From Candidatus Villigracilis saccharophilus (GTDB taxonomy: Bacteria; Chloroflexota; Anaerolineae; Anaerolineales; Villigracilaceae), in the NCBI GenBank assembly GCA_016709305.1, contig JADJNA010000047.1, forward strand, positions 124,001 through 188,000: DNA of 64,000 nt, read 5' to 3'. The first letter of the stretch is position 1. Every line of letters begins with the position of its first letter. Position numbers and translations under genes: made by a program. Below the pieces are notes generated by a model. It was not told the origin of the DNA and searched no databases. It worked only from the letters and a program-made list of their open reading frames with translations. Shown here in pieces: positions 25,986 through 34,542 of this stretch.

Positions 25986-28262
25986 ATGACTATTCATACC
26001 CCTTTGGGTGAAGGTTTACATGTCCCACAAGTCCGCCCAGATCGTCGTTGGATCCGCTTTTTCGTTAAGCATTATTCATATCTTGTCGGCATCGTCACCT
26101 CACTGATTATCATTGCCTCCCTGTATAAAATCGACCTAGTCTTGATGGTTGCCGCACTGGTGGCATATTGGTTTTATCTGGCATTCAGGATCCGCAACCG
26201 CACCAGTCCGAAGTGGGCGCCCATCTACCGCTCTGTTCCTGCTCAATTCATCAGAACATTACTCCTCATCGCAGGCGTCTCTATTTTTCTGTCCCATGTC
26301 TATGCCAACACTTCGTACCTTGAGGAAGTGAAGGTGGACACCCTCTGGCTGCTGTACCTGATGGCAATTTCCGTCATCAGTCAACGCGGCTCCAGAAAAT
26401 GGTTCGCCCTCACCCTGCTCATAGTGATCATCAGTTTGTACCTGGTCAGCCCTGTGGAGGGGCGCGAGATTTTCCGTTCACCCATCCCGATCACATTGGA
26501 ATTTATTTTAAAATCCTTCTGGCTGGTTTCGCTCGCCGGGCTGACTTATATTCTGCTGCGTTACATGAGTGACGCGGTCGCGGATATGAATTTGATCGTC
26601 AATGTGCAAAACCATATCCGTGAGATGGAGGGAAAGTTCCTGCGGACCAACAATGAACTGGATGAATATGAATATCTGGAGAAGAGCGTCGAGATCATTA
26701 AGGGTGACCTCCTATACGATCATGTCAACGTATACCGCCTCGACACCTATGATCAGGAATTGACCTGTGTGGCGGCAGCATGCCCTGCGGGAAAGAAACT
26801 CGTAGAGGGAAAATATTCCGTCAAGATAGCGGAACAGGAAAGCATTATCGGATTTGTAGCCAGAACGGGACAAGCACACGCAACAAATAACACGGCGAAA
26901 GATCCACACTACCTGCCAACGCCGGCCTTTCCGAAAACAAAATCCGAACTGGTGGTGCCGATCAAATCCCGCAACAGGCTTTATGGCGTGCTCGATATTC
27001 AAGTCCAGCAGTCGCATTATTTTCTGGATCAGGACCTGAAGGCAATCGAGATCCTCGCAAACAACATCGGCTGGGTCGTGGATAATTCCGAACAATTCGA
27101 GCATATCAACTGGATCAACCGCATCATTGAAAAGATCGCCATGCCGATCTTCACACAGAACCATTTGGATGACACCCTCCAGGAAATTGCCGATGTAGCG
27201 CAGCAGGAACTTGCGGCGGATCTGGTGATGCTTTATTCATATGACCCTGACACCCATGAAGGTGTATTGGGACCGATCTACGCCGGCCAGCCGGAGCACG
27301 CAGAACTTCTCCAGCATGTCAGCCGGGAAAATGATAATGTCGTCCAACGTTTGATCGATAAAGGCGAGCAAATCTATTGCAATGAAGATCTAAGTGAACT
27401 TGAACTTGACAAGCATCCTTTGTTCAGTCCATCCCCCACTCATCGCGCCACAGGCCGGCCCACCTTCATTTCCCGCGAAGGTATCAAGTCGAATGTGATC
27501 ATCCGCCTGCTGAATAATGATCAGTGCGTTGGGGTACTATTCCTGAATTTTAAAAAAGTCCGCGCGTTCACTTTTTGGGATAAGCGCCGTTATTTTTCAT
27601 TCGCCCACCTGGCGGCGCTCGCCATACAGAAGATGCACTCCCAACAGCACGAGATCCGATTGGAGATGACAGACCTCTCGAAACGTATCCATGACACTCT
27701 GATCGGAGACACGCTCGGCCTGTACAAGGTGCTCGACAGCATAGAACTGGATGGTAAATATCCCCGCAAGGAAAAACTGCGCAGCCTGATCGACGCAGCC
27801 AAGGAAATGACGGACCGTTTACATAACGATATTCGTTATATCAGCGGGCTGCTTGAGGATACCCAGACCAATGATCTGCAGGTGGAATTGGACAAGCTCT
27901 CGATCTTCTTCCGCCAGATATTCAAACTGGGTATGGATCTGAAGTGGAAAATAGATCCCGCCTACCTATCCCCCAAACTTTCAAGGGAATTATTTCTGGT
28001 CGTCCGCGAGGCGATCACCAATGCGGCCAAACATGCCCGCGCCACAGCCATCGGCATCAATGGAAATGTCAGTGCTGGTGTTTTACACATCCGCGTCACA
28101 GACAATGGACAGGGGTTTGATCCGCAGCAGATACGGCGTGCAAACGGCCTCGCCAGTATGCGGTACCGCATGATAGAACTTGGCGGTGATTTCAATCTCG
28201 ACAGTGAGCCCGGAAAGGGAACGACTATCGACCTCTCGATCCCTGTGAAAAAAAACTCCTAA
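25986..28262 (+). CDS. Membrane sensor histidine kinase, NarL/DegS type with GAF domains
   Basis: A 758-residue kinase. An N-terminal membrane module with about six helices (residues ~28-200) is followed by a coiled region, two GAF domains (~225-365 and ~385-545), a HisKA_3 dimerisation domain with the phospho-acceptor His569 in SKRIHDTLIGDTLG, and a HATPase_c domain (EAITNAAKHARA N-box, DNGQGFD, NGLASMRYRM, GKGTTIDL). It should phosphorylate the regulator encoded 12 bases downstream. The signal is unknown; GAF domains suggest a small ligand or redox cue. Confidence 0.93.
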   Translation: MTIHTPLGEGLHVPQVRPDRRWIRFFVKHYSYLVGIVTSLIIIASLYKIDLVLMVAALVAYWFYLAFRIRNRTSPKWAPIYRSVPAQFIRTLLLIAGVSIFLSHVYANTSYLEEVKVDTLWLLYLMAISVISQRGSRKWFALTLLIVIISLYLVSPVEGREIFRSPIPITLEFILKSFWLVSLAGLTYILLRYMSDAVADMNLIVNVQNHIREMEGKFLRTNNELDEYEYLEKSVEIIKGDLLYDHVNVYRLDTYDQELTCVAAACPAGKKLVEGKYSVKIAEQESIIGFVARTGQAHATNNTAKDPHYLPTPAFPKTKSELVVPIKSRNRLYGVLDIQVQQSHYFLDQDLKAIEILANNIGWVVDNSEQFEHINWINRIIEKIAMPIFTQNHLDDTLQEIADVAQQELAADLVMLYSYDPDTHEGVLGPIYAGQPEHAELLQHVSRENDNVVQRLIDKGEQIYCNEDLSELELDKHPLFSPSPTHRATGRPTFISREGIKSNVIIRLLNNDQCVGVLFLNFKKVRAFTFWDKRRYFSFAHLAALAIQKMHSQQHEIRLEMTDLSKRIHDTLIGDTLGLYKVLDSIELDGKYPRKEKLRSLIDAAKEMTDRLHNDIRYISGLLEDTQTNDLQVELDKLSIFFRQIFKLGMDLKWKIDPAYLSPKLSRELFLVVREAITNAAKHARATAIGINGNVSAGVLHIRVTDNGQGFDPQQIRRANGLASMRYRMIELGGDFNLDSEPGKGTTIDLSIPVKKNS

Positions 28263-28273
28263 AGGAGCCCCTT

Positions 28274-28966
28274 ATGCCTGTCAAAAAGAAAACAAACCAT
28301 CAAAAGAATGTTATCAGCGTAGCCATCCTTGAAGATAATGAACCCATGCTCAAGGGCATGTGCATTGAACTGGACAAGCCCGATATTTTCATTTGCTCTG
28401 CCCGCGATGAGTTGGAACCCTTCCTTGAAGATGTACAGCGGCACCAGCCTGCCGTAGCGATCATCGACCTGAGAATACGGACGGCGGATACCGAAGGCGG
28501 GTATGAGGCCATCCGCGCCATTCGCAAGATCTCCCCTCAGACCCATTGCATTATCTACACAGTTTTCGAGCAGCTCGAATATTTTCATAAAGGCGTGAAC
28601 CTGGGAGTGAAGGCATTCGTCAGCAAGCATATTCACGGGGTCTCCCTGGAAAAAGTCATTCGCATTGTTGCCAATGGAGGGACGTATTATGGCGACCTCC
28701 TCAGCCAGTATCTGGAGAAGGTCAACGAGATGCCGTCAGTGACCAATATCAAAGACCCGATTGAACCAGCTCAACCTTCTCTTTCCATACGCGAGCTGGA
28801 GATCCTGCGTCTTTTTGGTGAAGGCAAACAGGAGGAGGAGATTGTTGCCGAGCTGCATGTCTCCAGCAATACGGTCAAAGCGCATACCAAGAACATTCGC
28901 AGCAAGATGAACGTCAAAACCACTGTGGAAGCGGTACGCCTTGGAAGATTGCGTGGCTTGCTGTAA
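28274..28966 (+). CDS. LuxR/NarL-family response regulator
   Basis: A 230-residue partner of the upstream kinase. The receiver domain has acidic residues EDNE and phospho-acceptor Asp65 (AIIDLRIR), Thr in IIYTVFEQ and Lys in AFVSKHIHG. The C-terminal LuxR-type HTH (SIRELEILRLFGEGKQEEEI, then ELHVSSNTVKAHTKNIRSKM) binds DNA. Targets are unknown. Transcription ends at the terminator at 29061. Confidence 0.93.
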   Translation: MPVKKKTNHQKNVISVAILEDNEPMLKGMCIELDKPDIFICSARDELEPFLEDVQRHQPAVAIIDLRIRTADTEGGYEAIRAIRKISPQTHCIIYTVFEQLEYFHKGVNLGVKAFVSKHIHGVSLEKVIRIVANGGTYYGDLLSQYLEKVNEMPSVTNIKDPIEPAQPSLSIRELEILRLFGEGKQEEEIVAELHVSSNTVKAHTKNIRSKMNVKTTVEAVRLGRLRGLL

Positions 28967-29060
28967 TTATTCAGCACGCGTGGAAAGAGAAGTACTCACA
29001 ACAATGAACTGAATTACTCCCAAACCTGACTGTGGTTAATCATAGGAGTTCATCCGATTA

Positions 29061-29094
29061 ATTGAGCGGCCCAATAAGCCGCTCAATTTTTTTA
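29061..29094 (+). terminator. Terminator of the two-component operon
   Basis: The stem ATTGAGCGGC/GCCGCTCAAT is followed by TTTTTTT, 95 bases after the regulator stop. Confidence 0.92.
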
Positions 29095-29201
29095 TCTGAA
29101 AAGGAATATACATTGCGCTGGCCGGTTGCTATTATGTAGACGTGATCACAAGCTGAAAGGAAAACATTCATCGCATAAACAACTGAAAAGGAGTGTGCAG
29201 C

Positions 29202-29717
29202 ATGAAAGCCGGAACCTTAATCTTCTTGATCATCGTGATACTGATCGCCTTTGGGTTCGTTCTCTCTGATAGTCTGCAAACAAAGCAGGATGTCCAATCG
29301 CTGATGAATAGGATCAATGACCTAAATACAAAACTGGGGCAGGCTCAAACCCAATTGATCACATGCCAGGATCAGGGCGAGAAAGATGCGCAAACGATCC
29401 AGGCATTGCAGAAAAAGGCTGAAGATCTACAGACTGAAATAAAGGATCTGAACGGACAGCTTGCAAGTCTCAACAATGAACTGGCGATCCTCAAAGCCCA
29501 ACAATCCCTCTTTGACCTTCTGAGCGAGAACCCTGTCCTACTGACCGGCGCCTTGCTTACCCAGGTCGCAGCCTCCGCCATGAAGTTCAGCAAGAAACTA
29601 GGCATCCAATGGCCCGGTAGCGGGACAAATCGTGAGAAGAACGACTATGTGAAGTTGAGCCTTGAAGAACGCGAACTGCTCATCTCCACAAGACGCAATA
29701 GAAGGAACAAAAAATAA
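29202..29717 (+). CDS. Membrane-anchored coiled-coil protein
   Basis: A 171-residue protein with an N-terminal membrane helix (LIFLIIVILIAFGFVL), a long coiled coil (residues ~30-105, heptads such as IQALQKKAEDLQTEIKDLNG), a second hydrophobic stretch (ENPVLLTGALLTQVAASAM) and a basic tail (RRNRRNKK). No family is recognised. The start at 29202 follows AAAAGGAG at a good distance. The tail could bind nucleic acid or phospholipid; this is inference. Confidence 0.7.
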   Translation: MKAGTLIFLIIVILIAFGFVLSDSLQTKQDVQSLMNRINDLNTKLGQAQTQLITCQDQGEKDAQTIQALQKKAEDLQTEIKDLNGQLASLNNELAILKAQQSLFDLLSENPVLLTGALLTQVAASAMKFSKKLGIQWPGSGTNREKNDYVKLSLEERELLISTRRNRRNKK

Positions 29718-29852
29718 TAGACAGTTCCCGTCATTGCAGCATCCGTGTGCTGTGATGACGGGTCTTGTTTCAAGCGGGAAAATTTTGAGATTTGAGAGGA
29801 GAGCAAAGCAAATCAGAACAAATATTGATACGGAAAGAGCTGGAGGTATTCC

Positions 29853-30047
29853 ATGTTAACGACCCTGTTGAAAGCATTTCGTGAAATATCCAAAGTCCTA
29901 ACGCATGAATGGGACACGCTGGTGAAAAAAGTTGGCAAACGCACAGCGGATACGCTTCTGGTCTATTTGGCATTGGCGATTATCCTGGAAGTCTTTTGGT
30001 TCACCCTGATCCTTTCGCTGCTCAGTTTAGCGTATTTCTTCAAGTAG
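29853..30047 (+). CDS. Small single-helix membrane protein
   Basis: A 64-residue protein, an amphipathic basic N-terminal half and one membrane helix (LALAIILEVFWFTLILSLLSLAYFF). The ribosome site GGAGG lies 8 bases before the ATG, which supports translation. No homologue is recognised. It converges on the polB operon, with 16 bases between the stops. Confidence 0.6.
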   Translation: MLTTLLKAFREISKVLTHEWDTLVKKVGKRTADTLLVYLALAIILEVFWFTLILSLLSLAYFFK

Positions 30048-30063
30048 GTTTGTCAAGCAGTCT

Positions 30064-32109
30064 TCAGTGTCTGATGTCAGACACGAACAATGGGAAAGAC
30101 GGCTGAAATTGAGTTGATGTAAAAGGCTGCAGCACTGTTTCCATCGCCCGGTCCAGCAGCTTTTTGTAAACGCCCGCATCTATCATTTTGGGATCAAGGG
30201 TTTGTTCCAGGTCCCAGGCGTGAACACCAGGCACGCCAAGAATATAAATAAACCTCACGGTCTGGCCTGGTCTGAGGAACTTCCCGACATCTTCCAGCTG
30301 CCTGGCGGCCAGCGCCGCTGGGGAAGGAACACGATACTCGTTCACGGGCCGGCTGAGTGTCTGGCGCACGACCAGCTTTTCAAGCGGGATACGCTGGTGC
30401 CGCAGATCGTAAAGTTTGCCATCGATCCGGGCTTGGATCTTTGGCAGGTACTCGGATATGTGGTCAGCATCAGGGGATCGAGCCAGAATTTCCAGCGCTT
30501 CATTTTGAACTTCAGAAATGAACTTGGGTGTGTCGTGCCGCCTGAGTTCAATCCCGCGGCACTTGACCTCCCCGCTTTGAAACACACCAAAGTAACGATT
30601 TGCCACTGGAACATTCTTGTTCAGCCGTGAAGGCAGGAATGAGATCCAGCGGTAGATCCCATCCAGCGCAATTGGCAGGCCGGTGCGGTTAAGTATTTCG
30701 TCCAGCAATGGTTGGAGGTCCTGCACTTTGTTCGAGCCGCTTTTCTGCACCCATAGTCCGTCCACATACATGTGCAGGACGGTGAAGCCCATATCTTCCG
30801 CCGCTTCCTTTGCCCTCAGCAGTACCTCTCTTCCGTACGCGGTAACAGCCTCATGCGCCTCGATCTTGCCAAAGCGCGCATTCTTATATCCCAGATACCC
30901 AAAGCAGGTCACAAGCAGCCATTTGTGCGCCGCAGATCGAGCCTTGTAACTCTTGTAACGCATATCCCATTTGGACATGGTCAGCAGCTGCATCTTGATC
31001 GCAATGCGCTTCTTGAGCAGCGGCTCCAGTGTCTTGGGGATAAGTCCCTGCTCGGGTGATGTTGCCGGCAAGCCGCTGTCTTCATCGCGCATGCCGGGCA
31101 GGATGGTCTCCGGGGAAATATTGAACCGCGCCATGATGCTTGGGTACATGGAAATGAAATCGATCTCAGCCACATCTTTGTGCAGGCCGATGGTCGGTTG
31201 AAAGACCAGTCCGCCCATATCTGCGTGGACCAAGTCCATGATCGATTTGGTATGTTCTGCCTGCTGCTTGTGCCAGGGAACCAATACTCCTTCCGTGAGC
31301 GCTGTCACGATCTGCATGGATGAGATGCCTGTCCCCGGCGATACCCGCGCCACGGTCTGCACTGGAAGCCCAGTTACCCGCGCCAGTTCCCAAACCCCTT
31401 CCAATCCATAATCGTGATACATCACAGCGTTGTGGATGTCGATATGCCAGCGTCCCGCCAGAAGGACCTGCTGTCCGCGATGGATGACCTGCCCATAGGC
31501 GTAGTATGTGCGCGCTTCTCGATGCTTGATAGATTGTTCTGTATCGCGGCTGAGGGGCAGGTCAATGCCAGTCTCTTTGGACATCTCAAGGAGTTTGGGT
31601 AACAGCCATGTGTCGCCCCATGCCGTGAGAAGCAGGTCAGGGTCATGGCGAATAAAGATCGCGCGCAATCCGATCATGAATGCGCGGGCGGGCTCCAGAT
31701 CCAGTGAGAAACGAGCCTTTGGCGTCTGGATAAATACCTTGGTTGGCGCGGCATGGAACGGATCACATTCAGGCTCCAGACCGAGAATGGTGAGCGGCGG
31801 TAGTGGCAGGTCAACTTCCCATGCTGATTGAGTGGATCGAATTTCTGCAACGTGTCCTGACGGACCAATTTTGATCTCGCAGTCGGCCAGTGGAAATACG
31901 CCATATCGCGCGGCGTATCGCAGGGAGATCGGGATGTCGGCGTTGTAGTAGGTTAGATCTGGAAATGCCTGGGATGTCCGCTTGAAGAGTGGAGGTAGAT
32001 CAGATGGATAAGCCAACTCCACAGCCAGAACAGGAATACTTCCAGTAAACAGATCGCGTCTCTCTTCACGGGATAGATCCAGCAACCAGCCGTGAAGCTC
32101 ATTACTCAT
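30064..32109 (-). CDS. Divergent family B DNA polymerase
   Basis: A 681-residue PolB-fold protein. Motif A is intact (Asp317 in DFISMYPSIM, steric-gate Tyr322). Motif B is altered: Lys396 in HKWLLVTCFGYLGY has Val where Asn is usual. Motif C reads YVDGLW (448-453) rather than YxDTDS, so the second catalytic Asp is gone. The exonuclease Exo I position reads LTILGLEPE, lacking the DxE Asp. A thumb-like GEVKCRGIELRRHD follows. It may be a low-fidelity, accessory or inactive polymerase. Its start overlaps the preceding small gene by 8 bases, so the two are co-translated. Confidence 0.85.
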   Translation of the reverse strand: MSNELHGWLLDLSREERRDLFTGSIPVLAVELAYPSDLPPLFKRTSQAFPDLTYYNADIPISLRYAARYGVFPLADCEIKIGPSGHVAEIRSTQSAWEVDLPLPPLTILGLEPECDPFHAAPTKVFIQTPKARFSLDLEPARAFMIGLRAIFIRHDPDLLLTAWGDTWLLPKLLEMSKETGIDLPLSRDTEQSIKHREARTYYAYGQVIHRGQQVLLAGRWHIDIHNAVMYHDYGLEGVWELARVTGLPVQTVARVSPGTGISSMQIVTALTEGVLVPWHKQQAEHTKSIMDLVHADMGGLVFQPTIGLHKDVAEIDFISMYPSIMARFNISPETILPGMRDEDSGLPATSPEQGLIPKTLEPLLKKRIAIKMQLLTMSKWDMRYKSYKARSAAHKWLLVTCFGYLGYKNARFGKIEAHEAVTAYGREVLLRAKEAAEDMGFTVLHMYVDGLWVQKSGSNKVQDLQPLLDEILNRTGLPIALDGIYRWISFLPSRLNKNVPVANRYFGVFQSGEVKCRGIELRRHDTPKFISEVQNEALEILARSPDADHISEYLPKIQARIDGKLYDLRHQRIPLEKLVVRQTLSRPVNEYRVPSPAALAARQLEDVGKFLRPGQTVRFIYILGVPGVHAWDLEQTLDPKMIDAGVYKKLLDRAMETVLQPFTSTQFQPSFPLFVSDIRH
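30067..30084. promoter_or_regulatory. Palindrome GTGTCTGA-TG-TCAGACAC at polB 3' end
   Basis: A perfect 8-bp inverted repeat with a 2-base centre, lying in the last codons of polB (SDIRH). It has the same form as the palindrome at 33507-33526 on the other side of the cassette. Operator, element boundary or dispersed palindrome; not resolved. Confidence 0.5.
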
Positions 32110-32365
32110 TGCCGCTGCGGCTTGCCGCCATATGCTGTTTCAACTTCATCACTTCCTTGTGTTCCTCAAGCAGCATACAAAGCAGGAGCGTCTCAAATGG
32201 CAGCGCGTGGGAAGCATACGCAGTGGCTGCCAGGTGCTGGCGCGCCAATGCAAATAGATCATCCAATACGATCTGATCGCTCCTGCGCAGGGCGCGCCGA
32301 AATCTGGCGAAAGACGCCTCTTCTAGTAGAAATTCCTGAGTGATGGAAGGAAGTGTGCGTCCCAT
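32102..32365 (-). CDS. Small helical protein of the polB operon
   Basis: An 87-residue, mostly helical protein (SFARFRRALRRSDQIVLDDL, LPFETLLLCMLLEEHKEVMK). No family is recognised. The start codon overlaps the stop of the RecA-like gene (TAATG) and its end overlaps the polB start, so all three are translationally coupled. Stoichiometric partnership with the polymerase is a reasonable inference. Confidence 0.75.
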   Translation of the reverse strand: MGRTLPSITQEFLLEEASFARFRRALRRSDQIVLDDLFALARQHLAATAYASHALPFETLLLCMLLEEHKEVMKLKQHMAASRSGNE

Positions 32366-32889
32366 TAGAAAAGAGCCGGCTGAGAGATCACGGGATATGG
32401 AATTTCAAGTTCAAAAACATGATCAGCTTTTGCAAGAAGGCGCTCAAGAAGAAAAGACCGATCAGGATGCGGCTTCATCGTGATGACAACCGGACCTGTC
32501 AACCGCAGCCGGTCAAGCTGAACAAGACAGCGATCCAAAAGCCTATCGACTTCTTTTAGCTCGACATTCTCATCATAGAAGGTTGCGAATATATCCTGGA
32601 CGATATAGGGCTGCTGAAGAGGCGGTGAGTTCTCCAACAGCGTCAGCATTTGATAACAAGTGAATGCCCGCCGCACGAAAATACGATTGGCTGCTTCTTC
32701 AATCTTGTGCGTTCTCTTTCGCAGCATTCGGATCGTTTGATAAGCTGCGAACCGATTGCCTCCATCGAGAATGGTCACCGCGCCACGCAGCGCCAGTTCC
32801 GCCGTGAGGACGGTGATCTGTTCGCGTGTCTCATGCGATGTGGTGATAACGATCAGCTTGCCGGTGTGTAAGATGGGAAGTATGTTCAT
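32365..32889 (-). CDS. RecA/RadA-fold protein without a clear Walker A
   Basis: A 174-residue protein whose core follows the RecA/KaiC strand order: GKLIVITTSHETREQITVLT, then ALRGAVTILDGGNRFAAYQT (position of the DTEG strand), then RRAFTCYQMLTLLE (as in the ARAFNxxQ segment of RadA/Rad51) and GPVVITMKPHPD. A GKT/S Walker A is not present; only HTGKL remains, so ATP binding is doubtful. First gene of the coupled polB operon. It recalls ImuA/SulA-like accessory proteins, which are RecA-fold partners of repair polymerases. That comparison is an inference. Confidence 0.62.
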   Translation of the reverse strand: MNILPILHTGKLIVITTSHETREQITVLTAELALRGAVTILDGGNRFAAYQTIRMLRKRTHKIEEAANRIFVRRAFTCYQMLTLLENSPPLQQPYIVQDIFATFYDENVELKEVDRLLDRCLVQLDRLRLTGPVVITMKPHPDRSFLLERLLAKADHVFELEIPYPVISQPALF

Positions 32890-32920
32890 GCCGATAAGAT
32901 ACTGGCATTGGCTTAAAAAG

Positions 32921-32943
32921 AAAACTCACCAATGGTGAGTTAA
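32921..32943 (-). terminator. Hairpin between LuxR-type gene and polB operon
   Basis: AACTCACC/GGTGAGTT with a 3-base loop, followed on the minus strand by TTCTTTTT. It could end the LuxR-type transcript or attenuate the polB operon, which starts 32 bases further on. Confidence 0.65.
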
Positions 32944-33008
32944 CAGGTTTAGGATACGGCTAGGTTATAAAAGGGATGCACATTTAGGGGTATAGGTGCG
33001 CACATTGC

Positions 33009-33434
33009 CTACCCCTTGGCCCTCCAGTGATCCTTCCATTCGCTCCAATCCCACTCGGAGAGGAGTTGCTGTAATTGGGATCGACTTTTTATTCCATATT
33101 TCTCGTAAATGTGATGTGTGTGGAATTTCACTGTTTGGGGCACGACATTCATCTTAGCTGCTGCTTGACGGTTGGTGTACCCCAGGCAAATCAACGCAGC
33201 AACTTCTCTCTCGCGTGCCGTCAGAGTTTCCCATTTCAGGTAAAGCTCATCGGTGGAGTAGAGTTGAGTGAGACCAGCGGCCAGGAGTTCAGTGATAATT
33301 TCATCTTCAGGGCGGCCTCGTTGTTGTGCAAGTGTGATCAATGTAGTGTGGACACTATCACTGATCTGGAAGGTCCGAGGGCGGGCGTTAGGACGTCGGT
33401 CTATCAGGTGCATCAAGCGTTTCCAGATAGACAT
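33009..33434 (-). CDS. LuxR-type HTH regulator with a ribbon-helix-helix-like N-terminus
   Basis: A 141-residue protein. The C-terminal LuxR HTH is clear (LTAREREVAALICLGYTNRQ, then MNVVPQTVKFHTHHIYEKYG). The N-terminal half lacks a receiver; it reads RTFQISDSVHTTLITLAQQR followed by PEDEIITELLAAGL, similar to RHH or Arc-like CopG sequences. Located just upstream of the polB operon on the same strand with a 20-bp palindrome 73 bases upstream, so it may autoregulate and control the operon. Confidence 0.8.
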   Translation of the reverse strand: MSIWKRLMHLIDRRPNARPRTFQISDSVHTTLITLAQQRGRPEDEIITELLAAGLTQLYSTDELYLKWETLTAREREVAALICLGYTNRQAAAKMNVVPQTVKFHTHHIYEKYGIKSRSQLQQLLSEWDWSEWKDHWRAKG

Positions 33435-33506
33435 TTGAAATCATTTTACAGAACATTTGTTCTGGCGTCAAGGAAGTCATTGCCCCAAACCTGAAAGATG
33501 TATCAC

Positions 33507-33526
33507 AGTGTCTGGCGCCAGACACT
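33507..33526. promoter_or_regulatory. 20-bp perfect palindrome upstream of LuxR-type gene
   Basis: AGTGTCTGGC/GCCAGACACT is an exact palindrome in the intergenic region 73 bases upstream of the regulator start. It shares GTGTCTGR-NN-YCAGACAC with 30067-30084. Candidate operator. Confidence 0.6.
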
Positions 33527-33662
33527 ACCAGGGCACATGCTTTTTGATGACATACGACAGATGACATGAATTTGAACGAATGATATTATCCTAGTCACCT
33601 GACAGTTTGATTAACTCGGCCATAAAGGCAATGAAAATGGCAGAGAATGTAACAACTTTCGA
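33527..33662. other. Intergenic stretch without a gene
   Basis: Nothing recognisable was seen between the palindrome and the IS4 remnant; the sequence is AT-rich. Confidence 0.5.
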
Positions 33663-33905
33663 TCAATGAAGCGTAACCCAGATCGAATGGTGCGACAGCC
33701 AACAGAAAGGAGCCAGAGTCAACCGAGATAAACGTGGTGGATTGCGCAGCATGGTGCTTTCCAAATCGAAACCATGTTTTTTGAAATCAGCAAACATCTC
33801 TTCGATCCACATCCTTTTGCGGTAATAGCGCAAGGTCAACGAAGCATCGGGCAGGTTGGTTGCTAAACACCAAGTTTTTTTTCTCACGGCACATCTTAAA
33901 TTCCG
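33663..33905 (-). pseudogene. IS4-family transposase, C-terminal fragment
   Basis: Encodes CLATNLPDASLTLRYYRKRM then WIEEMFADFKKHGFDLESTM, which contains the IS4 Y-(2)-R-(3)-E-(6)-K signature around the catalytic Glu. The N-terminal DDE residues are missing and the end is out of frame after RLSRLTLA. No inverted repeats were seen. A decayed remnant next to the island end. Confidence 0.8.
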
Positions 33906-33975
33906 AACTCCGTGTTATCTATAGCAAAAAGAATGAACGGAAAACAAGCGCATCATAAATGCACGCGTTTTTCTA

Positions 33976-34004
33976 TTGTCAATTATCGTCTTTCGGCGTA
34001 GAAT
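33976..34004 (+). promoter_or_regulatory. Promoter of tRNA-Pro
   Basis: TTGTCA (33976-33981), a 17-base spacer and TAGAAT (33999-34004) form a near-consensus sigma-70 promoter about 55 bases before the tRNA. Confidence 0.8.
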
Positions 34005-34061
34005 TGCACCTCTTACTCTTCTAGGAGAGTACTTAAATGATGGGTAATTTCCCCTCGTAAT

Positions 34062-34136
<75 letters not shown>

Positions 34137-34140
34137 CATA

Positions 34141-34184
34141 AAGGCAGGGAGACATGGAAAGAACTTTCCATGTCTCCCTGCCTT
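34141..34184 (+). terminator. Long hairpin after tRNA-Pro
   Basis: A perfect 21-bp inverted repeat (34141-34161 and 34164-34184) with a 2-base centre starts 5 bases after the tRNA. The following TATAATTT is a weak T-tract. Probable terminator or processing structure. Confidence 0.8.
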
Positions 34185-34230
34185 TATAATTTAAACCCGT
34201 CTGTGCTAAAATTACCCTAGAGGAAATCTG

Positions 34231-34533
34231 ATGAGCAAAAAAATTGATGGAGTCATTGAAGCGGCGCGTTACAAAAATGGACAGATCTTATTGGTGCGCG
34301 CTTACGAGCGGCGCGGGGCTACTTTTTCAGACCGTGTTCTGGTGGATCGAAAAACATTGCTGGAACGTCTCCAAAAAGGTGAACAATACGTTCTCGGCAC
34401 GCGTGAAGACCTAAAAGCAAGCACCTTTAAGTTGGGAAAACCTGTGATGATCGTAAAACAAACTGACCGCGAACTGCTCGCCACCCGCGAAAACGCAACC
34501 CGTGACGAACTTGGAGAAACACCAACTTTTTAA
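34231..34533 (+). CDS. Conserved hypothetical protein, 100 residues
   Basis: A soluble basic protein (MSKKIDGVIEAARYKNGQIL, FSDRVLVDRKTLLERLQKGE, QYVLGTREDLKASTF), compact and beta-rich in appearance. No family is recognised. It precedes the NERD-like gene by 9 bases and is probably co-transcribed with it. GGAAATCTG provides a modest ribosome site. Confidence 0.7.
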   Translation: MSKKIDGVIEAARYKNGQILLVRAYERRGATFSDRVLVDRKTLLERLQKGEQYVLGTREDLKASTFKLGKPVMIVKQTDRELLATRENATRDELGETPTF

Positions 34534-34542
34534 TGGATTTTT

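Noticed and set aside
33663..33905. An intact IS4 element
   Set aside because: Only the last third of the transposase remains and no terminal inverted repeats were seen.
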